A stretch of DNA of 64,000 nucleotides from Otatea glauca (GCA_036346275.1 CM070722.1:60549524-60613523); one strand, 5' to 3'; positions 12,455 to 26,542 are shown, counted from the first letter of the stretch. Program-made: numbers and translations. Notes: a model not told the origin generated them from the sequence alone.

Positions 12455-12558
12455 GGAAATAATCCATATAATACTTGGAACTTTGAAATCGGTAATCTAG
12501 CATCCAGGAAATAATCCATATAATACTTGGAACTTTGAAATCGGTAATCTAGCATTCT
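12455..12558. repeat. 52-bp tandem duplication
   Basis: Two nearly identical 52-bp units (12455-12506 and 12507-12558) lie just downstream of the membrane-protein gene. Non-coding. They look recent because there is almost no divergence. Confidence 0.85.
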
Positions 12559-12779
12559 GAGCTTTTTAATCTCGTTCGTTTAGCACTCTAAGCTGATTTT
12601 GTATCGGGTGTTTTCCGATCCCCAAATTTTGCCGGAATTCCCAACCCTACCTCGCGTTTGAATCGGGGAAGGAGATGGGCCTTTCGCACTAGTCTAAGAA
12701 TGTCGGGAGGCCTTTTGCAAATGAACGCACTCCTACCTCTCGACCCGACCGGCCGACCCGTTCCATTGTTGACTTCTTA

Positions 12780-13710
12780 CCAAACTGCCCTTCCCTCTCC
12801 CTCTCCCTCTCCCTCAATCTCATCTCCCGCTAGGCTTCGTCCTCGCCATCGAGCCTCCCACAGACGAGCCCACGCCTCCCTCCATGGAAGCCTCAAACCC
12901 TTCTATCATCGTTATCCTCCTCTCTACTTGATTAGCGTGGAGTGGAGATCCAAGATCCACCCCGACTGATCTCTTCTTCTTGGTAAGCCTTATGGACTGA
13001 TCTCTTCTTCTCTCAATTTCCATAGCTCTGCTCTTATTCTCTATCTCTCTCTATCACTCTCGCTAGCGCCGTGCCGCACCGCCCCTCCCTCCCTCTTGCC
13101 TCCGGCGAGAGCAATAGCAACGGTAAGAAACAATGGCGGGGCCTAAGGTTAGATCTCCCTCACCCCCTCCCCTTTGATCTGTGACCCCGCGGCGTCCGGA
13201 TCGGGCTCCCAGATCGCTGACGACCCGCTATTTGGGACACCGGCCGGGGTCGCGGATCGTCGATCTGCGATCCCGGTGACTGTGTGCTGATACTATGTAA
13301 TCCATCCATGCGCATGGGTTGGTTCTTGTTCTTTAGCGCGTGTAATTCACAGTTGGTGGGCTGGGGTGGTGGGTGGGGGATTTGGTTTCGAATTGTCTGC
13401 CATTTTGCATGTCGGGACAATGCACAATGTAAATGGAATGCAGAAGTTTGTTTGACTCGTAGGATATATAGTACTTTGGTGTTGTTTTTCGATTTACCGT
13501 GCGCTCTGAGTTCCACAATAAGTTCATGTTATAGTTTGATGATATTAATCATAAAATAATGATAAGTTGGTAATGAATCTCCAGGTGGACTGTATTACTA
13601 TTGTTGGTGATGAATCACAGCTTTAGAAGACGATACACCTTTGTGGATAATTGTTTTTAGATGCGGCTGTGGAAATTTGCTGAATTGGAGAGAGTTACAG
13701 GTCTGAAGAG
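12780..13710 (+). promoter_or_regulatory. Promoter/leader region of the RGP1-like gene
   Basis: It contains a short CCCTCT microsatellite (about 12783-12816), CT-rich leader-like sequence and a GC-rich stretch to about 13270. It is followed by AT-rich, intron-like sequence ending in TTACAG at about 13699, 12 bases before the ATG. A 5' UTR intron is likely, but the donor was not fixed. Short ORFs here have no family features. Confidence 0.4.
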
Positions 13711-16700
13711 ATGTCAGTGAAATTTCCACTTCCGCAAGGGCTCTCCTTTTTTAAGAGTGTTGGGTGGTTCGAGGACAGGAAGGTCGATTCAGCTGCCAAG
13801 CAGCAGTTGTCCCCAATATTGAAGCTTCAGGCAGATAAGGAGGTGTACAGACCAGGTGATATGGTCACTTCGACTATAGAAATCTGTATCCCTGCTAGTT
13901 TGAAGGATGATGTGGGGCTGACGGTGTCAGGCAAAGATGCCCCCTCGCTATTGGTAGATGGGCTCTCATTCGAGATTAAAGGGATTGAGAAGTTGGATAG
14001 CCAGTGGTTCTCTGTACCAAAGCCTTTAACAGGATCTAAGCAAAGGAGAGGTACACTGGCTATCATGTAATTTATTGGAACATTTTTTTTGTTTGACTTC
14101 CATACCAGCATCGATCGTCTCATCCACAATATGTACTTTATATCTGTTGATTATCTTTTCATCCCTCTTTTTTCATTTTCTAGGTTTTGTAGCATACAGG
14201 ATACTATAGCCATTATTGCTGTCTACATTCTATTCATTGGATAGTTAAACATTATATACGGGGTTCCCCAACTTAATTTGTAGCTTTGGTCACTTTGTTT
14301 CATGCTTGTGCAATTCTCAATTCATCCCTTTAAGCCGCTCATGCTTCTTTTACTGTGGCTTGGAAATAATCGATCAATGTCTATTTTGTTTTATTTCTGA
14401 TTATCTTCTTTTATATTGTGATTGAAAATGCAGGTGAACATTTGTTTCTTGATTGTTTGGCACCCTCTCTAATCTCTAAAGTAATAATTGCTTCGGGGCA
14501 AACCAAAACATGTAAGTTATCTCTCGGAGGATTCATTGAGTTTAATAATGCACTAAACCATTTAATGTTACATTTCTAAATTGCTTGAAACATGGACTGG
14601 CTTTCATTTAGTTTTATGTGCTATTTCATTCTTGCCTAGTGTTGTATGATATGTTGGTGCACTAAGAATTGTATTTACCACTAGTTCTGCTAATCATTCC
14701 ATCTCATCTTATATAGTTCTTGCTCTATTTGTGGATTGTTCCGCCTGGTAATTTGCCGATTTGGGGATATGATACATGCATGTTTCTCAAAACTCTTTAT
14801 TACTGTTGGTTCCTTCCTGTAATCCTGTTTGACCTAGTATCTTCAGTGGTGATGGAGAAATTTGCTCCTGTCAATATGCATGCTAAACATAATTAATAGC
14901 GAAGATTCAAATCATTTTACTAATTCTATCTAAGCAATTCTTTTAGGCCCTTATACATTTACTTATTAAACGAGGTATTTCTTCAGTTAGTATTGGACTA
15001 TGCCACTATGGTCTGTGTCTGATGTGTTCTTGTATGCTGTGTTGGGGAAACGGTTCTTATAGACTTCTTCTGCAACATGTGGCATAAAACTATCTCTACA
15101 ATGTTAAGAATTTTAACTCAGCTGAAAAATCCTCTGCAGACATTGTACGTGTGGAGCTCCCAAAGATTTTACCACCATCATATAGGGGCATCAGTATTCG
15201 CTATATTTATTATGTTAGGAGTACATTGTTTGGAAGATCGATTGTATTGGGTGATCAAAATAAAGGCCCTGTAAATAGTGCGGTTCAATTGGTGAGTTTT
15301 ATGCTTGTTTATGTACTTCTAATTCAGACATAAAATAATATTCCTTTAGTTCGCATTATCTCTGCTTAAAATTTGGAAGTTTTGATCTGGCGATCCATCA
15401 TTTCATAATCAATTTGCATTCTTCAATTTGAGTGTCAAGTCTATGACATATCGAAGAATTTGTTGATGGCATGCTTGGTAGATGTACTTGTTGGACATCA
15501 AGGTTGATCAACTATTTTAAATGGCCAAGATAGAGAAGAAACAATATGTAAAGCATGTGTGTGCTTGAGGATTCAGGGCATGTGGCCCTGACTTGATATG
15601 TGAAAATTGATATATGTGTCCGTGTATGACTCTTTTTTTGGGGGTGGGATATGGTGTGGGTGGGTGTTTGTGTGGTTATCTTTTCAGGCCTTAAATGCAT
15701 AAAACCTAGCCCATTATCACTCATGTCTTGGCAGTTTTGATGACATGGAGAGCATAGTTGTCACGGTGTCGCCTAGGCGATGCCTAGGCATCGCGGCGGC
15801 TGGAGGGGGACACTAGGACAGCTCGTCTCGACTGGAGGGGGTTAGATAGTTACCGGATTCACGGCAACTGCCGTCAAACTCAGATCCCGATCACGCGAAC
15901 CAGATCGGGGTTCAAATGCGATCTGATTCGCTACTAGGTGATGAACCCAAAACAGATAGAGAAGGGAGTGGTAGATGGCAGGAGTGAAGGATTTCGGCAC
16001 CTCTCTTGATGTCGTCGTCTCCATCTCCATCGTGACGACGAGGAGGAGCAATAGGAGAAGACGGTCTTCTTGGTGGGAGCCATCGGATCGAGCAACCGTG
16101 GGAGGCGAGCGGGTGCTCGGGGTGTGGGGTGAGTGGGCGGCGGCGCAAAAGGGCTTGGCTCGCTAGGGTTTAGCGCGAGACGGAGTATATTGTGCAGCTG
16201 GTGCAGACGAAATTACCCCGTTACCCCTAAGCCAAATGTTCTAGATCTGCCCATCTATTTGGGCCACACTGGGTCTCTCATTTAGCCCATGGCCTCATCC
16301 CCTCTCTTTTTACTTCTTTTATGTTATTGATAAATGATATTCCGTGGCCATGTATTCATCATCTAATCACCGCCTAGGCATCCTAGCACTACGGGCTCGC
16401 CGCGCCTAGCCGGACCGCCGTAACAACTATGATGGAGAATATAATGTCATTACATATTAGTATTTGACATCAACTACAGTCTGCAAATAATTAACGTCCT
16501 TTTTGTATTGTTTATGCTGAAGACATTGATTTCAATCACATGCCTGTACTGAGACATGTTCAATCTTTATCTTGTTTCTGTTAAGTTTCCTTGCATTGTT
16601 TTATCAGATAGGACAAAAGATGGTAATATCCAAATGATTTGTAACTATGGAATGTATTGAGTATTAGAAGCTAACACTTGTAGGTCATCTTTCTGCAATA

Positions 16701-19700
16701 ATTGAGTGTTTAGCATAAATGGCAGATACATGCTATATGCTGTCGGGTTTGCAAAAACAAACATTATGTATTAGGATTTAGGGGGGGATCCTAGCATAAT
16801 AATTTTATAAGACTAGAACCCAGAACCCCACAGAAATACATAGTTGTATATTAGATTTGACAGGTATGAAGTTCTTGCTCCACTAGTGTTTAGCGTCCAA
16901 AATTTGAAATGATATTTTTAGATTCTTGTGTTTGGCTTTCTTTAACTGCAGGCTTCTTTGTACCTTTGACATTATATGCGCCATCTGTTTCCTTTATTAC
17001 ACAAGAAACAAGGCTAATGTTACTTTTCTTGGCTCTTTCAAGAGAGCTTTCTTGTTAATGTTAAACCACTGCTTATGGTAGGCACTTTGCTGTGCTTCTT
17101 AAGCTAGCCTTGAGATGATGGGTGCTTGTGCATAATCACAGCTTAACCACTGTAGTGGAAGCCACTTGATGCCACCTCCTTTTCTTGTTTCTAGCATCAT
17201 GTTTCCAATCTGTAATGTGCTTAAGTATCTGGCATAGCATATAACTGTATTTAGTACTGTATCTCAGAACAGGACTAAAATTGACTTGGGGTTTCTGCAG
17301 GAAGCTCGAATTCCATTGCAGATATGTGTTTCCCAGAAAAGCAGCAACCTACTTAATGAAGAAGGTCAGTGATGTAAATATACTAATTTAAGGTGCTCAC
17401 AATTTAATCATTGTGGTTGTTACCCTGTTGGATTTCAAGAATATTTCATCGATAAATCTATTTGTCTATTAAGGATGTAGTCTTCATTGCTAAAATCAAT
17501 CACAGCTCTTGCTGTGATTGTTAGACATGTTCATTCTTTCCAAGTTTCCATACACGGATACACCTTCACATATTTGTGCACTTAGCACAGCCTTTTGTGC
17601 CTTGTGTAAAAAATGATGTCATATTGGCCACCACTACATCTTAGCCTCAGTGGTGGATGCAGGAATTTTGTTCAATATGAACACTCTATAAATCAACCTC
17701 CAATTTCACTGCGGTCCCTATAAGAGGCCAAATTTTAATGAGCCATATCCTTTAGGAAAATACATACAGCTTTCAGATTTTCTTGAAAGTACGTATTAAG
17801 ATTCTTCTTGAAAAATCTAGTGGGGACTGTGAGTTGTGACACCACAGGACCCCTTTGCATCTGCCTCTGCTTATTCTGTTTAGCCTGGTGATGCAACAAG
17901 GGAATGTGGCAGAGTTGTTGGTGAATGTGTGTTGACTGATAGGATTTCTAATCCTACAATGTTTATGTTAGTTCTTAGTGGTGCTGAGTCCACTCCGATT
18001 TGTTTGGAATGTTTACTTGGATATTTTTGTGTTATTCCAAGCAGCTGACCATGTTGTGCCCATCGTAGGGAGTTTTCCATTCTCAGTTGAACAACTGAGT
18101 ATATTTTGGAGGGAAAAAGATGAAGATTCAGAATGGGTGAGTCCTTATTTAAGCTTATTATCACCTCCCAGCTTTCATGACACTCAAATTATCCTTGATC
18201 CTTTTCTTACATATTTTTTGCATGAGCTGTTAATAGTTATTTTGATTACTTAGACAGTTGGACGAAAGACAGACCAGTACTCAGCACAGCAGTAGTATAT
18301 AGTTTTGTCAACTAATGAAAATATTATGAAGTGTGAACTACACTATTTTCCAACAAATGGTATTTTGCCTCTACATGTAGACAGTAATTCTACTAATTCT
18401 CAGCTAAATTATGTAACACAACTATTAACATGCAACAGTACACATGTATTTCCTTGATTGCTCTTTGGATTCATGTTGATAACTCGACATATAATATCGT
18501 TATTGCAGACCAAAGCAAATGATAGTACTGATCTAGAAGAAGGATATGATAGTTCAAAAGATGAAGTTTCATCTGTTTCCTCATACAACCTTTCCAAAGC
18601 AAATACAGAATTCTCCCTCAGGAACTCACTGTCGATGCAGTCCTTGTCATCGCGTCTCTCCACAAGTGAACCATTGTATTCTCAGGGAGAACGCCCCAGT
18701 TTCCCATCATATAGTCCAATTCCTCGATTGTCAGTGTCAGAGATTTCAGATGATCATGGTGGAGGTAAAGAGTGAACCTTATAGATAGTTTTGAGTTGTG
18801 TGGAGGACTACAATACTCATCTTAACGTTTGTTGAGTTTTCCTTACTTTTGCAAATGGGACATATTTGTGGCGTATGTTCTTACTACTGCAAAGTTAAAA
18901 GCAAATGGGTTTGTGTTTTCTTTATTTGCCTTGCATGAGAATGACACCTTTATTTGGTTCTTCCTCAAACGAGTGGGGATTCTGTACAAGCAAAATTTTG
19001 ATGTTCATGTTATATGTGAAGTGTGGAATGAATGCTTAATGTGCATTTATACCAGATATCCTTGTACTTTCACGGTGCGTGTTTAATAATTAAATAAATG
19101 ACACAAGCAGGCGTGGTGTCACCTCAAAGGAAGCTGAATCATTTGCTGTCAGATCATCATCCATCAAATGGGCAAAGGTTTTCTCTAGATTCTGATCGCT
19201 CAAAAGAAGATGGCGGACTCCCTCTCACACCAAAACATGTTGAAACAACCGGATGTAAGCCATCGGGATCATTTCTTGAGTTAACATATTTAATCATTTC
19301 ACTTTGTTGTATGTTTACATGCCATGTGGCCCAAATTGATTTGCCATACTAAATTGCCTTTACAATTTTTTGCAGCAGAAGGCTTCATGAGAGGAAGATC
19401 ATATAATATAAGAATAGACGACCAAGTCTTGCTTCGTTTCTCACCGAAGAATTCGGACTCAACTTATTACTTCGGTGATGTGGTAATCTACTTAATTTTT
19501 TTGCATGTGTTACTGCTTTATCATTGTTAGAATTGATTATCTCAGTTCTTTCAATTGCAGATTGGTGGAGCACTCACCTTTTTTCATCAATCTGGAACAC
19601 GAAGATGCCTGGAGGTAAAAGACTCAGTTGATTAAAATAAGTATTGAAGTGGAATTTCAAATTTAGAATGTTTTGGTACTTCACAGGTATCTATAACCTT

Positions 19701-21076
19701 GGAAACATCAGAAACGATTAATCCTCGTGTAATACATCCTTCAAGAAGGGGCTCACCCACAATAACCAAGGTATCTTTTCTGCAGCTAGTGTTGAGAACC
19801 ATTAAGATGTTCCTGGCCTAAATTGTCTGAAACACTGTAAATATTTCACATAACATTTGTACAAAAATCGATTTTGTACATGCTTCAGTGGAAACGTTTG
19901 TATTTGACGTACAAAATGGGATTTAATTCATTTCCAAATTATGTAGTTATTTTTCTCAAGTTTCAACCATTTGCATACTAATGCCACCTGACCTACTCTT
20001 GAGTCTTCCCGAGTTCATGATACTGGAACAAGCTTATGTTTGATGGTTTAGCTACAAGAATATGTCCATGAATCAGGTGCCACTTGTTCATGGAGTTTGA
20101 TTATGAATTTATGAGATTGTACTTTGTACGAGTTTTTAATGATCAAGTAATGGATATGTGCTGATGCCCTCAAACATTCTACATGAAAAAGTCATGATCA
20201 TCAAGAAGCAATCTAATAGGAACAGTCTACGTTACCTGCTAATGGCAAGTTATGATCAAATTTCAGCAACATCAGATGTTATGTGTTCTGGCTAGGCTTT
20301 TATTCAAATAACTGCTTTGTTTATTGTCAACTTTTATACTATTAAGCTTGTGAGATGATTTTAACAATTTGCCCTTTTTCCTTGCTGGACTTCATGGGCA
20401 GGTACACAGCGAACATCATGAAGTTGTTGCGGATCTTCATCAGACAAGCTTTCTGTTTTCAATTCCTATTGACGGACCAATGTCATTTTCTACCTCAAAG
20501 GTCTCTGTACAATGGTCTCTTCGATTTGAGTTCTTCACTACTCCTGAAGGAACAGACCCATCTAGGTATGTAGCAATATTAAGTATTTTATGCGCTGTAA
20601 CATTATCTTGTGCTTTAAATCTCTTAAGAGTTCTGGGATGGATTTCTAAGAAGGGTGTGACATATTTCACACCTTTTCGCTATTTGCGTGAAGAATTTAA
20701 TTGAGTCAATTTCTGTTCATTGCTCTTACATGTGCATGTGGACACCACAAGTAGTCAAGAACATGCCTTTGAACGTGTTATCACCACTATCATAATCATT
20801 TTCTTGAGAGCAGTTACTACTTTGTGTTGAGCGATTTTGTCTAAAGCATTTTCTGGTGGGAAAGTGCGATTTTTTTTCTGGTCTGTTTCTGCTAGTTCTA
20901 AATAGGTAATTGTGGTTTCTCTCTTTGGTAGGTACGAACACCCACTTCTTTCTGAGAAGAGAGAGAAGGGGGACTGGGTCCTCCCATTAACTGTTTATGC
21001 GCCTCCGTTGCGTAGACGAGCTACCCATGGAAGAAGCGATAGATCTGTCTTACCTGGAAACCTTTTCAACTCTTGA
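13711..21076 (+). CDS. RGP1-like subunit of the RIC1-RGP1 Rab GEF complex
   Basis: Twelve coding exons: 13711-14050, 14434-14511, 15140-15291, 17301-17364, 18045-18136, 18509-18764, 19111-19254, 19376-19482, 19561-19614, 19687-19770, 20402-20565, 20932-21076. All introns are GT-AG and every phase agrees, giving 559 residues. Features match the Rgp1 family (arrestin-like beta fold): N-terminal FPLPQGLSFFKSVGW, LQADKEVYRPGDMV, then YIVRVELPKILPPSYRG with IRYIYYVRS, a Ser-rich linker in exon 6, and a C-terminal SVQWSLRFEFFT. In yeast and animals RGP1 pairs with RIC1 to activate Ypt6/Rab6 at the trans-Golgi. The same role in this plant is inferred. The terminal tail after VLPLTVYAPP is short and basic. 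Intron 3 carries a 679-bp transposon. No stops or frameshifts were seen, so the gene looks functional. Confidence 0.9.
15753..16431. mobile_element. Non-autonomous DNA transposon in intron 3 of the RGP1-like gene
   Basis: A 679-bp element with inverted ends CATAGTTGTCACGG / CATAGTTGTTACGG is flanked by an 8-bp duplication with one mismatch (ATGGAGAG at 15745, ATGGAGAA at 16432). Both subterminal regions carry palindromic CGCCTAGGCG-type words. The 8-bp duplication favours hAT, although 9 bp (Mutator) is not excluded. The interior is GC-rich with a start-codon-like ORF but no recognised protein. Confidence 0.8.
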
Positions 21077-21551
21077 AGGTATGCAGTCTTCTTGCTATCT
21101 ATACCCGATTTTTCAGCTGTCCTGCCTTTGCTTGGCAAAGTGTCATTTCATGAAGCTGGAAAAGGAATACCGAAGTATTTTTACTATTGCGATAAAGTCA
21201 AAAGTAGTTCCTCACTATTAAGTTGTTAAAGGATTGTAAATTTATAATGCCGACTGAAGTTTTTTCTTTCTGGGTTGAAATCTGCTTTCTGCTTGGTGTT
21301 GAGCTCTAATTTAATCTAACAATTTTTGTTTATTCCATCTGTTTTCTTTGCAACTACATTCACAAAATTACTTTGTAATTTTCTGTAGTTGATATAAAAA
21401 GATATCTGACGCTCTTGTATTTCACCTCAGATGCGCACACAAGTTGCCGCTGTTCTTTGAAATTTGCTGCAAGGTTGGTACTGCTGAAGCTTCGACGAAC
21501 TATCTATAGTTGAACATGCACAGTTTGTGGCCAGTTCATGAGTATAAAATA

Positions 21552-22522
21552 GAGAAAATTCTTTATTTGCTACTGAAAGTTGTCCAGATCCCTAAAATGT
21601 CATCGTAAAATTGCTCTTCACTTCATTGCCATTAGATCTCAACTTTCATCCCGTCATTACCACTCCCATCAGTGGACCGTTACTTTGGCCGTTAACTTGT
21701 ACGTGAAAAGACGACTCTGCCCATCTTCATCCTCATTTAAAGAATTCAAATATACTTAGAATTTTATGAAAAGTTTTTGAGATGATCTTAAGACAGTGCT
21801 AACATTTCCGTAAAAATTTCGGAGTGTGATCAGCTCTGTGAATTTCTGGAAAAATCTTTTAGTAATTATGTCTTAATGAAAGAATCTAGATTTTGATTTT
21901 TCAGAAGCATTAAATAAAATTTAAAATTTATGAAACTTTTTGGAGGGATTCCTTGGATTATTTAGAACATAGATAAAATATTTCTAAGATTTTAAATGTT
22001 TTGAATTCAAAGCTTGAAAATATATTTTTTCTGTTCTTTTCTAATAGCCTAGTTGGAAATAAGCTTTGAATTCAAAACATTTAAAAGCCCAGAAATATTT
22101 TATTTGTTCTAAGTAATCCAAGGAACCCCTCTAAAAAATTTCATAAATTTTTGAATTTATTTAATGCTTTTGAAAAATCAAAACCTAGATTCTTTTATTA
22201 AGACAGAATCATTAACAGATTTTTTTAGAAATTCACATAGCTGACCATGCTCTGAAATTTTTATAAAAATGTTAGCACCGTCTTACGATCATCTCCAAAA
22301 ATTTTCATAAAATTCAAAGCATATTTGAAAGATTTAAATGAGGATGAAAATGTGTAGAATCGTCTTTTCACGTACAAGTTAATGGCCAAAGTAATGGTTC
22401 ACTGACAGGAGTGGTAAAAATGGGATAAAAGTTAACATCTGATGGCAATGAAGGGAAGAGCAATTTTGCGATGGCATTTTAAAGATCCGGCTAACTTTTA
22501 GTGGCAAGTAAAGAATTTTCTC
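21552..22522. mobile_element. Long foldback element downstream of the RGP1-like gene
   Basis: A 971-bp near-palindrome: the left arm (about 21552-22030) pairs with the right arm (about 22060-22522) over nearly its whole length, starting GAGAAAATTCTTTA on both strands. Flanks TATAAAATA and ATTAAAATA match at 7 of 9 positions, consistent with a Mutator-type 9-bp duplication. It has no coding frame. It lies about 475 bp after the stop codon, so it may sit in or just after the 3' UTR. Transcripts could fold into a long hairpin. Confidence 0.8.
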
Positions 22523-23451
22523 ATTAAAATATGTTGGAAATGGAGAACAAATAGAGCGAGAAGAAACTTGTGCTACATCAAATAGTCTGCATTTGTTTGA
22601 TATATTTCAGTTCATCTCCAGTCAGCAGGCATTAGCACTCGATTTTCTTGATGCAACATTAGTAGTGCAAGATACCGACCATAAGTGCCTCGTATATTCT
22701 TTTTGACAGATGGACTGAGCTCTTGGGGTGTCTGATTAACTGCTACACCCTATCATTTGTGTATACTCGATATATCTGCCTTGCAGTTCCATTGTTTTGT
22801 GGAAACCAAACATAACTGTACACTGGTTGTCAGGATTACACATCCTGTTTCTTGAGGCTGTTGTTGCAGAGTTGCAGTAATCGATTGTTACAATGACTTT
22901 CTGTAAGGGGATTCTTTTCAGTCGAAGTTCTGTTGCCATCAGCTATACACACAGTCAAAGTTTAGTCTCTGTAAATTTTTTAAGCATTTGTTTCATTCTG
23001 TCCGTGATGGTGATGAACAAAATTGAACGCGATATCATATTCAGCTATGACAAGCTCTGCACTGCTGTACACACTATGTTTACTTTAGCCGTCCAATCCA
23101 TCCTGTTCAATCACATAAATTGGAAAGCATGGCTCCATTTGGACAACCAATAGTGTTTTTTTTGGCAATAAATGGTATTGATTGCTCCAGTTTTCTTTGC
23201 TGTCGTGTTGGCATATGAGCCATCTGTCTTGAGTCTTGACACAACTCACGTTGCCATCAATAGGACAAGCATTATACCACTTCAGCAGTTCAGCTATACA
23301 ATTCAGCTACAGTAAGCAGTTTTGTCATTGCACTGCAGTGCCAGTAAATCCATAACCAAACTAGTCTGTCTCTGCTCCGGTCTGATGGTTTTCTTCAGGC
23401 TTTGCTATGAGGTTTGTAGACTGCAGAGGGAATAACAATTACATGTATATA

Positions 23452-24587
23452 CTCTCTTCTTGTTCAAGTTTATAAGTGTATATTTTGAATGATTTTGTAT
23501 ACAAATATAGGACATATTTCGTATTTCAATGAAAAATTAGTGTGATGTTCCTTCTATATATGTAATATATATATCTAACTTTACTTTATATTTTCTATAT
23601 GCATGCATTGAATATAGTGTTTAGAGATAATAATTAAAGAAAGTCTAGTTATTATTAATATCTCATTAGTTTATGCGCTAAGAGAAAATATACTCTGCAA
23701 ACTTGCACTGATGGAGTATTATTTTGAGATCAGAAAAATGCAGGTACAAGCCACGTGCTCGAGTAACAACTATTGCTTGCATCTAGCCTACAGACAACTT
23801 ATGTTTGGTGCCCTTTCATCTTACCACACTGATGACTGAACATTCAATCGTCAATGGTTGATTTGTTTCGTTTTAATGGGACAATTTGTTCTGCTTCTCT
23901 GATTGGGACCGGAGTAGCGGAGGCGACTGCCGCCCGCCTCCCGCTGCCGGAAGCCTAGTGGAAAGTGGTTTAGCACGGTGGTCGATCTGCACCTGCCTGT
24001 GGGGGCTAGGAGGAATCCAAAATGATGGACGTGGTTCGTGCAGTACCAGGGGACCGCAACTTAAGCAGTCCCTGTGGGCGCGGGCTGTTCGATCGATTGA
24101 ACGGATGGATTGGATCAGCTAAAAAAAAAATACTACATTAACTTGCTACGGTAAAAAAAATTTGATACAATGATTTTGCTACAGTATTTTTCAGAGATCG
24201 AACCGTCTCTTTTTGATCGGACGGACCTACGGGGACTGCTTAAGTTGCAGTTCCCACGAGACTACACTGGAACCGCGTTAAAAGATGATGTATCAGATGG
24301 GTTTAGTGCCAGCAACTTGTTGTTTAGAGTTCCTTTCGTCCAAGTTTATACAATGCATTTTTTGGTAAATAGGGCAACGAGATATTGAAAATAACTAGAT
24401 TATTCCTAATTATTATCTCTAAGCACTATATTCAATTTATGCATGTAGAAAATATCAAATAAATTTGAATATTTATCAGACGTATAAAGGAAACATCACA
24501 CTAATTTATATTGGAATATAAAATACGCTATATATTTATGGATAAGATCATTCAAAAAACACACCTTATAAACTTAGATGGAAGGAG
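23452..24587. mobile_element. Inverted-repeat element with Stowaway-like ends
   Basis: Arms of about 220-240 bp (23452-23690 and 24370-24587) are inverted copies. The right end, read on the minus strand, begins CTCCTTCCATCTAAG, resembling the CTCCCTCCGT start of Stowaway/mariner elements, and both ends abut TA. The interior is not inverted and contains a second MITE. The ORF at 23886-24122 has no family features. Confidence 0.65.
24049..24255. mobile_element. MITE nested inside the 23.4-24.6 kb element
   Basis: Ends GGGGACCGCAACTTAAGC and GGGAACTGCAACTTAAGC are inverted. The interior contains TTGCTAC(A/G)GTA words and a GATCGAACCGTC stretch, as does the element at 29343-29523, so the two belong to one family. 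The nesting shows it inserted after its host element. Confidence 0.65.
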
Positions 24588-25735
24588 TACTTCTCGTACT
24601 TGCATCTTTAATTAGGAGTTGACAATCGGGTCAAGCAGGATATGCATCCACCCAATTCAGCATGTCAGTTTCTTTTCCTTCCATCGGAAATTAAAACAGG
24701 TTTGTTGAATAGTCTGGTATTTGTCTTGTAGACTTTTGATTGCTAGTGATTTCCTTCTTTGATTTCTCTGTGGGGGAAATTTTAAGAAGAAGGGGATGAA
24801 ACAGGCACAAGGTATGATCGATGCATGTATGATTCTGTTGTACATGGCTAATTTTAGGTTTCCTTTTCTTTTTCTTTTTTGCTGCTACTTATTTATGTTT
24901 TTATTTATAAGATCCCTTGTCGTGAGGAAACACACTACTAGTTCATTTAACAACCTTTTGTAGTGCATCCATTCTAAAATTCGTTCTAGTTCATATTACG
25001 AAGCAAAGAAAAAAAAACTCTCCGCTGAATGGATGCCAAAGTATTGCCCTAGCTTGCAGCTGATTCCACTGTATGACATCACAACTCGAGAGCACGAGGG
25101 TTGAATAATTGTTGTTCCTATAAAAGAATTCTCATTGATGGGCTTGGATCCAACCATAGCCATTAGCTCTAACGATAGTTTATTAGCGCATCTCTTTCGA
25201 TAACATAGTTGATTAGGACATCATGCAGTGGTTGGCCGTTGGTACGTACAGCCTCAAAGGACAGCAACTTGGGGTGATCGAATTAGTAGTTTCCAACTAA
25301 TTAATTAGATATTTTTCAAATACCATCATGTTAGTTTATTTGGCATAATTTTTTCTTTTTCTTTTACTTTGCATCTTGCCTAAATGAGTGATTTAATTAT
25401 TAGTTTCCTTGGCCACTTTTTTAATCTCATAGTTCATTTTTTTTGCGAAGAATAATCTCATAATTCATACTCCAAACCAAAAAAGAAAAAGAAAAAGAAA
25501 AAGAAAAGAATCATCAAAACAAGAGGCGGAATGTGGTTGTTGGGTGGAGACTAACTATACAAAGGAAACAAAGAAGCACCACCACCCAAAAGGTTCTTTT
25601 CTGGACACATAGGTGATACTTGATACTTGCATTGGACATTTGAACTCTCTGGATATCCAACATCTTGGAGGTACATGGATAATGGAGTAGATACAAATTA
25701 AGGGCTTCACCGGTTAAAGACCTAGAAAAAATATA
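24588..25735. other. Intergenic AT-rich DNA, no gene seen
   Basis: AT-rich sequence with short low-complexity runs, including a GAAAAA repeat at about 25480-25510. No ORF with family features, spliced gene or RNA gene was recognised. Confidence 0.6.
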
Positions 25736-26542
25736 TATATATAAGGTGCAAACAGAGCGGATAATTCCCGACCGTCTGTCCGTCCTATAAATTCGGATAC
25801 AATTCGGAGTGTAATTTTGGATATCTGGGATTTTTTTCGGATATTGGATACAAATTCGGATAGATTTTTTGGATACAGAAACAGATTCAGAACAAAAGTA
25901 TCCGTCGGATTCGGATATAATTGTAATTTTATTTGGATATATCCGGTTATTATCCGGTATCTGTTCGCCTATCCTCTGCGCATCTGTTCGCCATGCCCGT
26001 TCGCAATCCACTCCGATCCAGCTCGAGCGACTCGTGCGGCGATTCTGGGCGGCCTCCTGCGGGCTCAAGGCAGCATCCGCGGCGTCCCGCGCTCTCCAAG
26101 CTGCGACGGCCCGCGCTCTCCTGGCGGCGGCGGCGACCCTCGGGCTCTAGGCGACGGCGGCTGCTATCCAAGGTCTCCAGTGGCGACTCGCGACCGACGA
26201 TCCAATCTCCTATTCTTTCTTACCCTCTAAATCATGCCACCCTCTCCTGGATTTCATTTGTCAAGGGTGTGGTTTCACAGTGCATGCGCATAAGGTGTTC
26301 GACGGTTTGCCCCAGTGGCTCGAGCCCCACCTAGGAGCGTGTTCTTGCGCCAATCACTGCAAATGCGGTTATTTTTTGTTGAAGTATAAGTGAATTGCCC
26401 ACCTTTTCTCATAAGCTTAAGCTTTTGGGTGAACTGTCTGATGCAGGCAACTCAATATTTTTCTCTCTATCTTGGTGTTCGTATGGGCTGGGGATGATTC
26501 TGGTCCAGGGCTTTCTTGATGAAGAATTACTGAAGGGCAGAA

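Noticed and set aside
25514..26068. 184-residue minus-strand ORF
   Set aside because: It covers an A-rich run and the GGATA-type transposon end. No protein family features.
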